From Elusimicrobiota bacterium (GTDB taxonomy: Bacteria; Elusimicrobiota; Elusimicrobia; Elusimicrobiales; UBA9959): a stretch of DNA of 55,333 bases. A program made the position numbers and the translations under genes. The number at the start of each line of letters is the position of its first letter. Position 1 is the stretch's first letter. Where the stretch lies: assembly GCA_016207645.1 (NCBI GenBank), contig JACQPH010000012.1, positions 1 through 55,333 on the forward strand, read 5' to 3'. Of this stretch, positions 17,499 through 27,786 are shown in pieces. The notes beneath the pieces are model-generated. The model worked only from the letters and a program-made list of their open reading frames with translations. It was not told the DNA's origin and ran no database searches.

Positions 17499-20400
17499 CA
17501 GCGTAAAACCGTGGATCAAGGACGAGACCCGCCCCGGACTTCGCTCCTGGGAGGAATTCTACCGCAACCGCTGGCAGCACGATAAGGTCGTGCGCAGCAC
17601 CCACGGCGTCAACTGCACCGGCGGCTGCACCTGGAACATCCATGTCAAGGAAGGCATCGTGACCTGGGAAATGCAGGGTCTGGACTATCCCCGGATAGAC
17701 CCGAAGCTCCCGCCCTACGAGCCCCGCGGCTGCCAGCGCGGGATCTCTTACTCATGGTACCTTTACAGCCCCCTGCGCGTGAAGTATCCCTACATCCGCG
17801 GGGTCCTGCTGGATTTCTGGAAGAAAGCCAGGGCCGCGCACGAGGACTCCGTTGAGGCCTGGAAATCCATGGTGGAGGACCCGGAGACGCGCCGGCGCTG
17901 GCAGCGCGCGCGCGGCAAGGGCGGGTTCCGCAGGGCCGGCTGGGACACCGTCCTCGAGATCATGGCCGCCGCCAATATCTATACGATCAAGAAGCACGGC
18001 CCCGACCGCATCGCGGGTTTCTCCCCTATCCCGGCCATGTCCATGGTCAGCTATGCCGCCGGGGCGCGCATGCTCCAGCTTATGGGCGGTGTTTCGCTTT
18101 CGTTCTACGACTGGTACTGCGACCTGCCCAGCGCCTCCCCCGAGACCTGGGGCGAGCAGACCGACGTCAACGAATCCGCCGACTGGTTCAACGCCAAGTT
18201 CCTGGCGGTGATGGGCTCGAACCTGAACATGACCCGCACGCCCGACTGCCATTTCGCCGCCGAGGCGCGCCATAACGGCACCAAGCTGGTGGTGTTCTCG
18301 CCCGACTTCAACCAGGTCGCCAAATACGCCGACGAGTGGATGGCCGTGAACGCGGGCCAGGACGGCGCCTGGTGGATGGCCGTCAACCATGTCATCCTGA
18401 ACGAGTTCCACCACAAGAACAAGACCCCGTATTTCCTGGACTACGCGGCGCGCTTCACGGACGCCGCGCACCTGGTGGAACTTGTCGGGAACGCGGACGG
18501 GACTTACGAGGCCGGCCAGCTGCTGCGGGCGAACCGCCTGAAGGCTTATGCGGGGATAGAGAACGGGGACTGGAAGTTCCTTTTGTGGGATGAGGCCGCC
18601 GACGCGCCTAAGATGCCTATGGGGAGCATGGGCTTCCGCTGGGGCAAGGAGAAGGGAAAATGGAACCTCCTTCTTCAGGACGGTCTTGACGGCTCCGGGA
18701 TCAAGCCCCGGCTGACCTTCCTGGAATCCCGCGAGGCCGCGGCTTCCGTCCGTTTCGACGATTTCGGCGCTGGCGCCAGTATTCATCGCGAGGTTCCGGT
18801 CCGCTTCCTGGAGACCGCCGACGGGCGCAAGGTGGCGGTAACCACGGGCTACGACCTGCTGATGGCGCAGTACGGGGTAGGGCGCGGCCTGGGCGGGCAG
18901 TATCCCGAAGATTATAACGACGAGAACGCCCCTTATACCCCGGCCTGGAGCGAGAAGTACACGGGCCTCTCCCGCGACAACCTCATTAAATTCGCGCGCG
19001 AGTGGGCGGTTACCGCCGAACGCACGGGCGGCAAGTGCACCATTATCATCGGCGCGGGCATCAACCACTGGTACCACGGCAACCTGATGTACCGCGCCGG
19101 CATCCACGCGCTGATGCTGACCGGCAGCGTCGGGGTCAACGGCGGCGGCCTGGCCCACTATGTCGGCCAGGAGAAACTGGCGCCCATGGAGCCCTGGAGC
19201 GCCATCGCCCTCGGCAAGGACTGGTACGGCGCTTCCCGGCTGCAGAACGCCCCGAGCTGGCACTACGTCCACACGGACCAGTGGCGTTATGAGAAGCAGT
19301 TCACCGATTACCATACGGTCCCGGCCAATGCCGGCAGGGATTCCCTGGCCCAGGGCCATACGATGGATATGCAGGTCCGCGCGGTCAAGAGCGGCTGGCT
19401 GCCTTTCTATCCCCAGTTCAACAAGAACCCCCTGGAGCTGGCCCGCGAGGCCGCGGCGAGCGGCGCCAAAGACGACGCGGAGATATCCCGCTACGCCCTG
19501 GAACAGCTCAAGGCGAAGAAACTGCGGTTCTCCGTGGAGGACCCCGACGCCGCGGAGAACTGGCCGCGGGTGTGGTACATCTGGCGCGGCAACGCGCTGA
19601 TGGCGAGCAGCAAGGGACACGAGTATTTCCTCAAACATTATCTCGGCACGCATCACAACGAGATCGCGGAGGATGTCGCCCGGGACTCGGTCCGCGAGGT
19701 CACCTGGCACGATAAAGCCCCGACCGGGAAGATGGACCTGGTGGTGGACCTCAACTTCCGCATGGATACCTCGGCGCTGTATTCGGACATCGTTCTGCCC
19801 GCGGCGACCTGGTATGAGAAGAACGACCTCAACTCCACGGACATGCACAGCTTCATCCATCCCCTGTCCGAGGCCGTGCCTCCGTCATGGGAATCCAAGA
19901 GCGACTGGGATATCTTCAAGGCGATCGCCAAAAAAATTTCCGAACTGTCGCAAAGCCATTTCCCCGAACCCGTCAAAGACGTGGTCCTCACCCCCCTGGC
20001 GCATGACACCGCCGCGGAGATCGCCCAGCCCTCCGTGAAGGATTGGTCCAAGGGCGAGATCGAAGCCGTTCCGGGGCGTACGATGCCGGGTATCAGCGTG
20101 GTCACGAGGGACTATAAGAATCTCTACAACCAGTATGTTTCCTTCGGCCCCCTGGCCCGCGAGAAGGGCCTGAACGCGCACGGCACCTCCTACTCCATAG
20201 AAGATTTTTACGACAAAATGCTGGAGACCCACCCGGCCGTGAGCTGGGGGGGCAGGTCGTACCCCTCGCTGAAGGAGGGGGTCGAGGTGTGCAACGTGAT
20301 CCTCAACCTGGCGACGGTCACCAACGGGGAACTCGCGCACCGCTCCTATAAGAACATGGAGGAAAAAACGGGCCTCCCCCTGACCCAGCTCTCGGAGAAG

Positions 20401-21135
20401 GACCGGAACGTCCGCCTTAACTTCAAGGACATCCAGGCGCAGCCGCGCCGCTTCGTCAACAGCCCGATGTGGTCGGGGCTGGTCACCGGCGGGCGGGCCT
20501 ACGCGCCGTTCACCTACAATAAGGAGCACCTGGTGCCCTGGCGTACGCTGACCGGGCGGCAGCATTTCTACCTGGACCATCCCGTCTACATCCAGTTCGG
20601 CGAGCACCTCCCGACCTACAAGCCCAAGCCCTCCCCGGCCCAGTACGCGGACCTGCGTTTCAGCAAAGAGGCCGGCAAGACGAAGATGCTGAACTTCCTC
20701 ACGCCGCACGGCAAGTGGCACATCCACTCCACCTACGGCGACAATCAGAGGATGACGACCCTCTCGCGCGGCGTGGAGCCCTTCTGGATCAACGATAAAG
20801 ACGCGGCCGAGATCGACATCGCGGACAACGACTGGGTGGAAGTCCACAACGACCACGGCGTCGTGGTCACCCGCGCCGCGGTCAGCGCCCGCATCCCGCG
20901 CGGCATCTGCATTATCTACCATTCCCCGGAGCGGACCCTTTCGGTGCCCAAGTCGCCGGTGCGGTCTTTCCGCCGCGCGGGAGGCCACAACAGCCTGACC
21001 CGCACCAGGCTCAAGCCCAATCTGATGATCGGCGGCTACGGTCAGTTCACGTTCCATTTCAATTACTGGGGCCCGATCGGCTGCAACCGGGACACGCATG
21101 TTCTGGTGCGCAAGCTCCCGGAGCTCCGGTGGTAG
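17491..21135 (+). CDS. narG: Respiratory nitrate reductase catalytic subunit NarG
   Basis: 1214 aa, typical full length. It reduces nitrate to nitrite at a bis-MGD molybdenum site. The FS0 cluster ligands are His38, Cys42, Cys46 ([10 protein letters not shown]) and Cys81. Asp211 in WYCDLP corresponds to the Mo ligand Asp222 of E. coli. Similarity to E. coli NarG is evident throughout ([35 protein letters not shown]-like). There is no Tat motif at the N-terminus, so this is the cytoplasmic-facing type, consistent with the NarK genes. A GGAGG site precedes the ATG. The gap to narH is 91 bp, unlike the tight overlaps elsewhere in the operon. Confidence 0.98.
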   Translation: MSDSVKPWIKDETRPGLRSWEEFYRNRWQHDKVVRSTHGVNCTGGCTWNIHVKEGIVTWEMQGLDYPRIDPKLPPYEPRGCQRGISYSWYLYSPLRVKYPYIRGVLLDFWKKARAAHEDSVEAWKSMVEDPETRRRWQRARGKGGFRRAGWDTVLEIMAAANIYTIKKHGPDRIAGFSPIPAMSMVSYAAGARMLQLMGGVSLSFYDWYCDLPSASPETWGEQTDVNESADWFNAKFLAVMGSNLNMTRTPDCHFAAEARHNGTKLVVFSPDFNQVAKYADEWMAVNAGQDGAWWMAVNHVILNEFHHKNKTPYFLDYAARFTDAAHLVELVGNADGTYEAGQLLRANRLKAYAGIENGDWKFLLWDEAADAPKMPMGSMGFRWGKEKGKWNLLLQDGLDGSGIKPRLTFLESREAAASVRFDDFGAGASIHREVPVRFLETADGRKVAVTTGYDLLMAQYGVGRGLGGQYPEDYNDENAPYTPAWSEKYTGLSRDNLIKFAREWAVTAERTGGKCTIIIGAGINHWYHGNLMYRAGIHALMLTGSVGVNGGGLAHYVGQEKLAPMEPWSAIALGKDWYGASRLQNAPSWHYVHTDQWRYEKQFTDYHTVPANAGRDSLAQGHTMDMQVRAVKSGWLPFYPQFNKNPLELAREAAASGAKDDAEISRYALEQLKAKKLRFSVEDPDAAENWPRVWYIWRGNALMASSKGHEYFLKHYLGTHHNEIAEDVARDSVREVTWHDKAPTGKMDLVVDLNFRMDTSALYSDIVLPAATWYEKNDLNSTDMHSFIHPLSEAVPPSWESKSDWDIFKAIAKKISELSQSHFPEPVKDVVLTPLAHDTAAEIAQPSVKDWSKGEIEAVPGRTMPGISVVTRDYKNLYNQYVSFGPLAREKGLNAHGTSYSIEDFYDKMLETHPAVSWGGRSYPSLKEGVEVCNVILNLATVTNGELAHRSYKNMEEKTGLPLTQLSEKDRNVRLNFKDIQAQPRRFVNSPMWSGLVTGGRAYAPFTYNKEHLVPWRTLTGRQHFYLDHPVYIQFGEHLPTYKPKPSPAQYADLRFSKEAGKTKMLNFLTPHGKWHIHSTYGDNQRMTTLSRGVEPFWINDKDAAEIDIADNDWVEVHNDHGVVVTRAAVSARIPRGICIIYHSPERTLSVPKSPVRSFRRAGGHNSLTRTRLKPNLMIGGYGQFTFHFNYWGPIGCNRDTHVLVRKLPELRW

Positions 21136-21226
21136 AAATGGCAGCGGAGGGTTGGCCGTTTTTTTGTTTCGCGAACCCCGATCAAGGAAGTATTCTGAAT
21201 TTGCCGGTTCTCGGGAGGATCTACTG

Positions 21227-22717
21227 ATGGATGTGCGCTCACAGATCTCGATGGTCTTTCACCTGGACAAGTGTATCGGCTGCCATACCTGCAGTATCGC
21301 CTGCAAGAATATCTGGACCGACCGCGGGGGCACCGAGTACATGTGGTGGAACAACGTGGAAACCAAGCCCGGGACGGGTTATCCGACCCGCTGGGAAGAC
21401 CAGGAGAGCTACCGGGGGGGCTGGGAGGTAAAAGACGGGGAACTCCGGCTCAAGTCCATGAGCAAGGCCAGGTCCCTCACCGACCTCTTCCATCATCCGT
21501 CGCAGCCGGCCCTCGACGAGTACTACGAGCCCTGGACCTATGACTACCAGAACCTCTTCAACGCGCCGGAGGGCGATGATCAGCCGACGGCCCGGCCGGT
21601 GTCCATGGTCACCGGCCGGCATACCGAGATCAAGGCCGGCCCCAACTGGGACGACGATCTCGGCGGCTCCCCGGTCTACGCGGCCAACGACCCCAATTTT
21701 TCCAATTTAAACGACGAGCAGCGCGCCCAGCTTTTCGCGGTCGAGCGCCTCGCCATGTTCTATTTCCCGCGCATCTGCAACCACTGCCTCAACCCCGGCT
21801 GCGTGGCGGCCTGCCCCTCGGGAGCGCTGCACAAGCGCGGCGAGGACGGCATCGTGCTCCTCGACCAGACGCGCTGCCGCGGCTGGCGGGCCTGCGTGCC
21901 GGCCTGCCCTTACAAGAAGACCTTCTACAACTGGAAGACCGGCAAGTCGGAGAAATGCATCCTCTGCTTCCCGCGCGTCGAGACCGGCCAGGCGCCGGCG
22001 TGCTTCCATTCCTGCGTGGGGCGCATCCGCTATCTCGGCGTCCTGCTCTACGACGCCGACAAGCTGGAGCTGACGGCCTCCCTGCCCGACGAGGAACTCA
22101 TCGAGGCCCACCGGGACATGATCCTTGATCCGAACGATCCGGCCGTGATCGCCGCGGCGCGGCGCAACGGCATCCACGATTCGGTCATGGAATCGGCGCG
22201 GAAGTCCCCGGTCTATCAGTTCGTCAAGGTCTGGAAGATAGCCCTGCCGCCGCATATAGAGTACCGCACGCTGCCGATGCTCTTCTACGTGCCGCCGCTC
22301 TCCCCGGTACTCTCCTCAAAGAGCGAAGGGGTTATTAAAAACGAGACGGAGACCCTGTTCCACGAGGTGGACAACGCGCGGGCGCCCCTGGCTTACCTGG
22401 CCAGGCTCTTCGGCGCCGGGCACGCCGCCAAGGTCCGCTACGCCCTCAAGAAGGAGCTGGCGGTGCGCCTCCACCGCCGCGCGCTGGAGGTCGGCGACCT
22501 CGACCGGGCCGCCGCCGACCGGGCGCTGCTGGAGGCGGATTGCACCGCGCAGGAAGCCGAGGCCATCTACAAACTGACCGCGCTGTGCACCTTCGATGAC
22601 AGGTTCGTGATCCCGCCCTCGCACCGCGAGATGGCCATAGAGATGCTGGAGGACCCGCAGGAGCGCAAACAAGCCGCGGGTTTCGGCTTCCTCGCCGGGC
22701 CCAGGAGGGGAGCATGA
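21227..22717 (+). CDS. narH: Respiratory nitrate reductase beta subunit NarH
   Basis: 496 aa from the ATG at 21227, which has GGGAGGA upstream; the reading frame stays open back to 21098 but that part is not NarH-like. Four cysteine groups carry three [4Fe-4S] and one [3Fe-4S]: CIGCHTCSIAC, CNHCLNPGCVAAC, CRGWRACVPAC (Trp replaces a Cys, the known 3Fe site) and CILC..CFHSC. It moves electrons from the NarI haems to NarG on the cytoplasmic face. It overlaps narJ by four bases. Confidence 0.97.
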   Translation: MDVRSQISMVFHLDKCIGCHTCSIACKNIWTDRGGTEYMWWNNVETKPGTGYPTRWEDQESYRGGWEVKDGELRLKSMSKARSLTDLFHHPSQPALDEYYEPWTYDYQNLFNAPEGDDQPTARPVSMVTGRHTEIKAGPNWDDDLGGSPVYAANDPNFSNLNDEQRAQLFAVERLAMFYFPRICNHCLNPGCVAACPSGALHKRGEDGIVLLDQTRCRGWRACVPACPYKKTFYNWKTGKSEKCILCFPRVETGQAPACFHSCVGRIRYLGVLLYDADKLELTASLPDEELIEAHRDMILDPNDPAVIAAARRNGIHDSVMESARKSPVYQFVKVWKIALPPHIEYRTLPMLFYVPPLSPVLSSKSEGVIKNETETLFHEVDNARAPLAYLARLFGAGHAAKVRYALKKELAVRLHRRALEVGDLDRAAADRALLEADCTAQEAEAIYKLTALCTFDDRFVIPPSHREMAIEMLEDPQERKQAAGFGFLAGPRRGA

Positions 22718-23349
22718 GCGCGCTCAACGCCGGCCCCGCCGCGGCGCTGGCGGCTCTGCTTGAGTATCCGGGGGCCGGCTTCCGGGGCGCCTTAGAGAGC
22801 GCGCTCGGGGCTTTATCCGCGCAGGCCCCCGCCGCAGCCGCCGCGCTGGAGCCTTTCGCCGCGTTCGCGGCCGCAAGCTCCGACACGGAGCTTGAGGAGG
22901 CCTTCACCCACACCTTTGACCTCAACCCCTCCTGCGCGCTGGAGATCGGCTGGCATCTGTACGGTGAAAATTATAAGCGGGGGGAGTTCCTGGTGGAGAT
23001 GCGCCGCCTCATGCGCCGCCTGGAAGTGCCCGAGGATAAGGAGCTGCCGGACCACCTCAGCCATGTCCTGGCCGTTCTGCCGCTCCTGGAGACGGAGCAG
23101 GCGCGTGAACTCGCGGAACATAAGCTGCTGCCGGCCTTAGCCAGGATCCGCAAGGCCGCCGCCGGCCGGCCTTACGACGGCGTACTCCGGGCCATAGAGG
23201 TTTTTTTCGAGGGCGAGGGCCTGTCCGCGGTTACCGGCCAGACGACAGCCGGCGGCGGAGCGAAAGGGGTGGACTTTACCGCAGTCTTGCGTACACCCGG
23301 GGACACAATAACGCGAACAGCGTTGAACAGTGAAGGAGAAAAGTCATGA
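22714..23349 (+). CDS. narJ: Nitrate reductase assembly chaperone NarJ
   Basis: 211 aa of the NarJ/TorD chaperone family, needed for molybdenum cofactor insertion into NarG and for membrane attachment. The family motif appears as HLYGENYKRGEFLVEM, and the protein is otherwise all-helical and Ala/Leu-rich. It overlaps narH and narI by ATGA-type junctions. Confidence 0.93.
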   Translation: MSALNAGPAAALAALLEYPGAGFRGALESALGALSAQAPAAAAALEPFAAFAAASSDTELEEAFTHTFDLNPSCALEIGWHLYGENYKRGEFLVEMRRLMRRLEVPEDKELPDHLSHVLAVLPLLETEQARELAEHKLLPALARIRKAAAGRPYDGVLRAIEVFFEGEGLSAVTGQTTAGGGAKGVDFTAVLRTPGDTITRTALNSEGEKS

Positions 23350-24047
23350 ATCCGGCGTACCCTGACACGTTCCTCTTCGCAATCTTCCCGTACGTGGCGC
23401 TGGCCGTCTGCGCGATAGAGAGCCTGCGCCGCTACTACGCGCAGCCTTTCACCTACTCCAGCCTGTCCTCGCAGTTCCTGGAGAATCAGTATCATTTCTG
23501 GGGGATAGTCCCGTTCCACTTCGGCCTGATGGCGGTTCTGGCGGGCCATCTGGCCGCTTTCTTCGTTCCGCGCACCCTGTTGCTGTGGAACTCCGTCCCG
23601 GCCAGACTGTATCTTCTCGAGGCGACCGGTTTCATTTTCGCGCTGCTGGCGCTGATCGGCCTGACGAATCTGATCGTCCGGCGCATCACGGAACCCGCGC
23701 TGCGGGTGGTGACGACACCGATGGACTGGGTCGTGCTGGCGCTGCTGGCCGGACAGATCTCCCTGGGGGCTTATATCGCGCTCTTCCGGCCGTGGGGTTC
23801 TTCCTGGTTCGCGGCTTCGCTTACACCCTACCTGTGGTCGCTGCTGAAACTTTCCCCCGACTTGTCCTATGTCGCGACCATGCCCTTGACAGTGAAGCTG
23901 CACATCACCGGCGCCTTCGCCCTGGCGGGGCTCCTCCCTTTTACGAGGCTGGTGCATCTGCTGGTCATGCCGCTGCCCTACCTGTGGCGCCGGCCGCAGG
24001 TGGTCCGCTGGACAGGTCCGCGCCGGATCCAAGGAGCGTCCCTGTGA
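23346..24047 (+). CDS. narI: Respiratory nitrate reductase gamma subunit NarI
   Basis: 233 aa with five transmembrane helices. Histidines 58, 68, 186 and 204 match the haem b ligands of E. coli NarI. It completes narGHJI in canonical order. It is clearly homologous to the orphan NarI at 214 but diverged, so this cluster can build NarGHI with either gamma subunit. It ends ten bases before actA, so the nar and act genes may be one transcript. Confidence 0.96.
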   Translation: MNPAYPDTFLFAIFPYVALAVCAIESLRRYYAQPFTYSSLSSQFLENQYHFWGIVPFHFGLMAVLAGHLAAFFVPRTLLLWNSVPARLYLLEATGFIFALLALIGLTNLIVRRITEPALRVVTTPMDWVVLALLAGQISLGAYIALFRPWGSSWFAASLTPYLWSLLKLSPDLSYVATMPLTVKLHITGAFALAGLLPFTRLVHLLVMPLPYLWRRPQVVRWTGPRRIQGASL

Positions 24048-24057
24048 CGCGGGCCGG

Positions 24058-24714
24058 ATGATAAAAGGCAAGCACATCACCGTTTTTCTGCTGGTCGCCG
24101 TCGCGCTCAGCCTGCTGCTGGCGTTCTCGGCGGGTGAGTTCCGCCTGCCCGGGAACGACCAGGGCTACGAGCCCCCGCAGCCGATCGCGTTCTCCCACCG
24201 CCTGCACGCCGGGGAGCTGGAGGTTCCCTGCCTCTACTGCCATTCCGGCGCGCGGAAGAGCCGCAATGCCGGGATACCCCCCGCGCAGCTCTGCATGAAC
24301 TGCCACAAGTCGGTGCAGGCTCCTTTCGCGCAGGTCCGCGCCGAGGCGGCCGCGGCGGAGAAGGAAAAACGCAAACCCGGGAAGATAGTTTCTCCCGAGC
24401 TGCGCAAGCTCTATACCGCCCTGGGCCTTGACGATTCACTTTCAAAGGACCCCTCCGTCACGCCGGCGCCGGTGGCCTGGCGGCGGGTTCACAACCTGCC
24501 CGATTTCGTTTATTTCGACCACCGGCCTCATACGGGCGCGGGCGTGGCCTGCCAGGCCTGCCACGGCCCCGTCGAGGCCATGGAGCGCGTGCGCCAGCAT
24601 TCCACGCTTACCATGGGCTGGTGCCTGGACTGCCATCGCGGGACCCCGGCCGCCGCGGCGCCGGGAGGCGGCCATTCGCACGTTACCACCGATTGCTCAC
24701 GGTGTCATTATTGA
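24058..24714 (+). CDS. actA: Alternative complex III subunit ActA (pentahaem cytochrome c)
   Basis: 218 aa with an N-terminal membrane anchor and five CxxCH motifs (CLYCH, CMNCH, CQACH, CLDCH, CSRCH). FSHRLH and FDHRPH supply further His ligands. It is the periplasmic pentahaem subunit of the quinol:cytochrome c oxidoreductase known as ACIII, and receives electrons via the ActB clusters. It is a paralogue of the pentahaem gene at 11442. Confidence 0.95.
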   Translation: MIKGKHITVFLLVAVALSLLLAFSAGEFRLPGNDQGYEPPQPIAFSHRLHAGELEVPCLYCHSGARKSRNAGIPPAQLCMNCHKSVQAPFAQVRAEAAAAEKEKRKPGKIVSPELRKLYTALGLDDSLSKDPSVTPAPVAWRRVHNLPDFVYFDHRPHTGAGVACQACHGPVEAMERVRQHSTLTMGWCLDCHRGTPAAAAPGGGHSHVTTDCSRCHY

Positions 24715-24720
24715 GGACTT

Positions 24721-27700
24721 ATGAAGAATAAGCGATACTGGCGCGGTCTTTCGGAACGCGAAAATCCGCAGCCGGATACCGCGCAACCCGAATTCGCCGA
24801 ACCCCCGGCGGTTGACGAAGGCTTCGATATCAGCCTTAGCAGGCGGTCTTTCCTTAAAGCCGCTGGATTCTCGCTGGGCGGCGTTTTACTATCATCCTGC
24901 GGACGGGGGCCGGTCGGCGAGGTCATCTCCTCTCTGGCCCAGCCGGAGGAACTGGTCCCCGGCCGCGCCGTCTGGTACTCTTCCACCTGCGCCGGTTGCG
25001 CCGCCGGCTGCGGCGCCCTGGTCAAAAACAGGGATTCGCGTCCGCTGAAGCTGGAAGGCATCCCGGAGCATCCCTTGTCCCGCGGCGGCCTTTGCGCCGT
25101 CGGACAGGCTTCCGTCCTCGGGCTCTACGACGATCACCGCCTCAGGGCGCCGCTGTCCGCGGGCAAACCCTGTTCCTGGGAGGCGCTCGACGCGGAGATT
25201 ATCCGCGAGCTTGACGCAATCAGCCGCAAGGGCGGCTCGGTGCGCGTCCTCGCCCGCACCATCACCAGCCCGACCCTCAAAGCCGCGCTGGAGAGTTTCC
25301 TGCGCCGCTTCCGCGACGGCCGGCTTGTGGTCTACGATCCGCTTTCCTGCTCCGCCCTCCTTGACGCCCATCAGAGCGCCTTCGGCCTGCGGGCGCTGCC
25401 GCGCCTGCATTTTGAGCGCGCCGGGGTCATCGCGGGCTTTGACGCGGATTTCCTGGGGACGTGGATCTCGCCGGTGGAATACGCCGCCGGTTACCGCGCG
25501 GGAAGAACGCTGGAGGGTAAGCCCGCCAGGCAGTCGCGCCACATCCATTTCGAGCCCCGCATGTCGCTCACCGGGGCCAACGCGGACGAGCGGATCGTCC
25601 TGGGCGCGCGGGAAGTCGCCGCCGCCCTGGCGCATCTGGCCCTGGACCTGGCGCGGAGGGCCGGTCTGCCGGCCGCGTCCGGCGCCCTGCCGGCTTGTCC
25701 CATTGACGCGGGCAGGCTGCGCGGCTTCGCCGACGAGCTGTGGGCGGCGCGCGGACACAGCCTCGTCGTAACCGGCGCAAACGAGCTTAGCGCGCAGCTT
25801 TACGCGGCGCTGGCCAATTCGGCGCTCGGCAACTATTCGCATACGCTCGACCTGGACCGGCCCTCCTTCCAGCGCCAGGGCGACGACGGGGCCCTTCAGT
25901 CCCTGCTGGCGGAACTCTCCGCCGGCCGCGTAGACGCGCTTTTCACGCTCGACGCCAACCCCGCGGCCGAACTGCCCCGGCCCGGCGCCTGGCGCAAGGC
26001 CCTGGAGGGTACGCCCCTGGTAGTCAGCTTCGCCGGCCGCGTTGACGAGACCTCCGCGCTGGCGCGCTTCACGGCCCCCGACCACCACCCTCTTGAGGCC
26101 TGGGCCGACTACGAGCCGGTCGCGGGCCTGGTCTCGACGGCCCAGCCCGTGATCCGGCCGCTGGGAGACACCCGCCCCGCTCTCGAGAGTCTCTCCGCCT
26201 GGACGGGGAACAGGAGGCCGGCGCTGGACCTGATACGCGACCATTGGCGGGGGAATATCTACCCGCGCCGCAAGGGAGCAGGTTCATTCGAGGATTTCTG
26301 GACTTCCACCGTTCACGACGGCTTCGCCGAAATTTCCGTCCCCGCCGGGCGCGCGGGCGCGTTCCGGCCTTCGGCCATCCGCCCCGCCGCGCCGCCTTCC
26401 GCCGCGGCGCAACCCCATCAGGAATCCCCCGCCGCGGCGTCGGGCCTGCAACTGGCGCTCTACGCCAAGACCGGCCTGCTGGACGGGCGGTTCTCGGACA
26501 ATCCCTGGCTGCAGGAACTGCCGGACCCCGTGACCAAGATCGTCTGGGATAATTACGCCTCGTTCTCCCCGGACGCCGCCTCGCGCCTCGGGCTGGCGCA
26601 GGGCGACGTAGTGCGGCTCTCCGCCCCTTCCGGCGCGCACCTGGAGCTGCCCGCCCATATCCAGCCCGGCCAGCATGACGGCACGGTGGCCGTGGCTTTG
26701 GGTTACGGCCGCCTGGGAACGGAGCGGTTCGCCGACGCGGGGCCCCGCTGGCTGCAGGGCAGGCCCACCGTGGCGCCGGGCATGCGCGTGGGCAAGAACG
26801 CGGCGGAGCTGCTCGCTTTCGACGGCGGCCCGATCTCTTTCGACATAGGCGGCGTCTCCGTCTCGAAGACGGGCGCGCGGCATGAACTGTCCTGCACCCA
26901 GGAATACCACTCCCTGCAACTGCCGGAGCGCCTGGCCTCCGAGCCGGGCGAGACCCGCGATATCGTGAGAGAGACGGGCATCGAAGAATACCGCAGGGAC
27001 CCTTCCGCCGGCAACAAGCAGGAACACGGGCATGAGAGCCTCTGGCCGGAGCACGTTTACGAGGGACACCGCTGGGGGATGGCCGTGGACCTCTCGGCCT
27101 GCACGGGCTGCTCGGCCTGCGTCGTGGCCTGCCAGTCGGAGAACAATGTCCCGGTGGTGGGTAAGGACGAGGTCGGGCGCAGGCGCGATATGGCCTGGCT
27201 GCGCATCGACCGCTACTACGCGGACAGGGACGGCGGCACGGACGTCGTCTTCCAGCCGATGCTGTGCCAGCATTGCGCCAACGCGCCCTGCGAGACGGTC
27301 TGCCCTGTGCTTGCCACCATGCACAGCGCCGAGGGTTTGAACCAGCAGATCTACAACCGCTGCGTCGGCACCAGGTACTGCGCGAACAATTGTCCCTACA
27401 AGGCCCGGCGGTTCAACTGGTTCCAGTACCAGAAGGAGGGGCGGTTGTCCAACCTGGCCCTCAATCCCGACGTTACCGTGCGTATGCGGGGCGTGATGGA
27501 GAAATGCACTTTCTGTGTTCAGCGCATCCAGGAGGCTAAATTCGAGGCCAAACGGCTGGGCCGGCCGCTTCAGGACGGAGAGATCCGCCCCGCCTGCGCC
27601 CAGTCCTGCCCGTCCCAGGCGATAGTTTTCGGGGACGTCAACGATCCCGGTAGCCGCATCTCCCGGCTGAGGAAGGACCCCCGGCACTACCGGGTTTTGG

Positions 27701-27786
27701 CGGAACTCAATGTGCAGCCTTCCGTGGGCTACCTGGTCAAGGTGCGCAGCCGTGCCGGGAACGGGGGAGGGTCGGAACATGGCTGA
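24721..27786 (+). CDS. actB: Alternative complex III subunit ActB (fused MopB-like and FeS domains)
   Basis: 1021 aa. A Tat motif SRRSFLKAAG (Arg41-42) is followed by a lipobox-like LLSSC ending at Cys60. The first about 750 residues are a MopB-type domain without a catalytic Mo site in known ACIII. The C-terminal domain from about residue 785 has four cysteine groups; in the third (CVGTRYCANNC) one Cys is Thr, giving the expected three [4Fe-4S] plus one [3Fe-4S]. Unusually, the MopB part keeps a full C90-x2-C93-x3-C97...C125 set, which could bind another cluster. Confidence 0.95.
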   Translation: MKNKRYWRGLSERENPQPDTAQPEFAEPPAVDEGFDISLSRRSFLKAAGFSLGGVLLSSCGRGPVGEVISSLAQPEELVPGRAVWYSSTCAGCAAGCGALVKNRDSRPLKLEGIPEHPLSRGGLCAVGQASVLGLYDDHRLRAPLSAGKPCSWEALDAEIIRELDAISRKGGSVRVLARTITSPTLKAALESFLRRFRDGRLVVYDPLSCSALLDAHQSAFGLRALPRLHFERAGVIAGFDADFLGTWISPVEYAAGYRAGRTLEGKPARQSRHIHFEPRMSLTGANADERIVLGAREVAAALAHLALDLARRAGLPAASGALPACPIDAGRLRGFADELWAARGHSLVVTGANELSAQLYAALANSALGNYSHTLDLDRPSFQRQGDDGALQSLLAELSAGRVDALFTLDANPAAELPRPGAWRKALEGTPLVVSFAGRVDETSALARFTAPDHHPLEAWADYEPVAGLVSTAQPVIRPLGDTRPALESLSAWTGNRRPALDLIRDHWRGNIYPRRKGAGSFEDFWTSTVHDGFAEISVPAGRAGAFRPSAIRPAAPPSAAAQPHQESPAAASGLQLALYAKTGLLDGRFSDNPWLQELPDPVTKIVWDNYASFSPDAASRLGLAQGDVVRLSAPSGAHLELPAHIQPGQHDGTVAVALGYGRLGTERFADAGPRWLQGRPTVAPGMRVGKNAAELLAFDGGPISFDIGGVSVSKTGARHELSCTQEYHSLQLPERLASEPGETRDIVRETGIEEYRRDPSAGNKQEHGHESLWPEHVYEGHRWGMAVDLSACTGCSACVVACQSENNVPVVGKDEVGRRRDMAWLRIDRYYADRDGGTDVVFQPMLCQHCANAPCETVCPVLATMHSAEGLNQQIYNRCVGTRYCANNCPYKARRFNWFQYQKEGRLSNLALNPDVTVRMRGVMEKCTFCVQRIQEAKFEAKRLGRPLQDGEIRPACAQSCPSQAIVFGDVNDPGSRISRLRKDPRHYRVLAELNVQPSVGYLVKVRSRAGNGGGSEHG

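Noticed and set aside
17752-19860. 702-codon open frame antisense to narG
   Set aside because: NarG is certain from end to end similarity; the antisense product is low-complexity and Ala/Gly/Arg/Val-rich.
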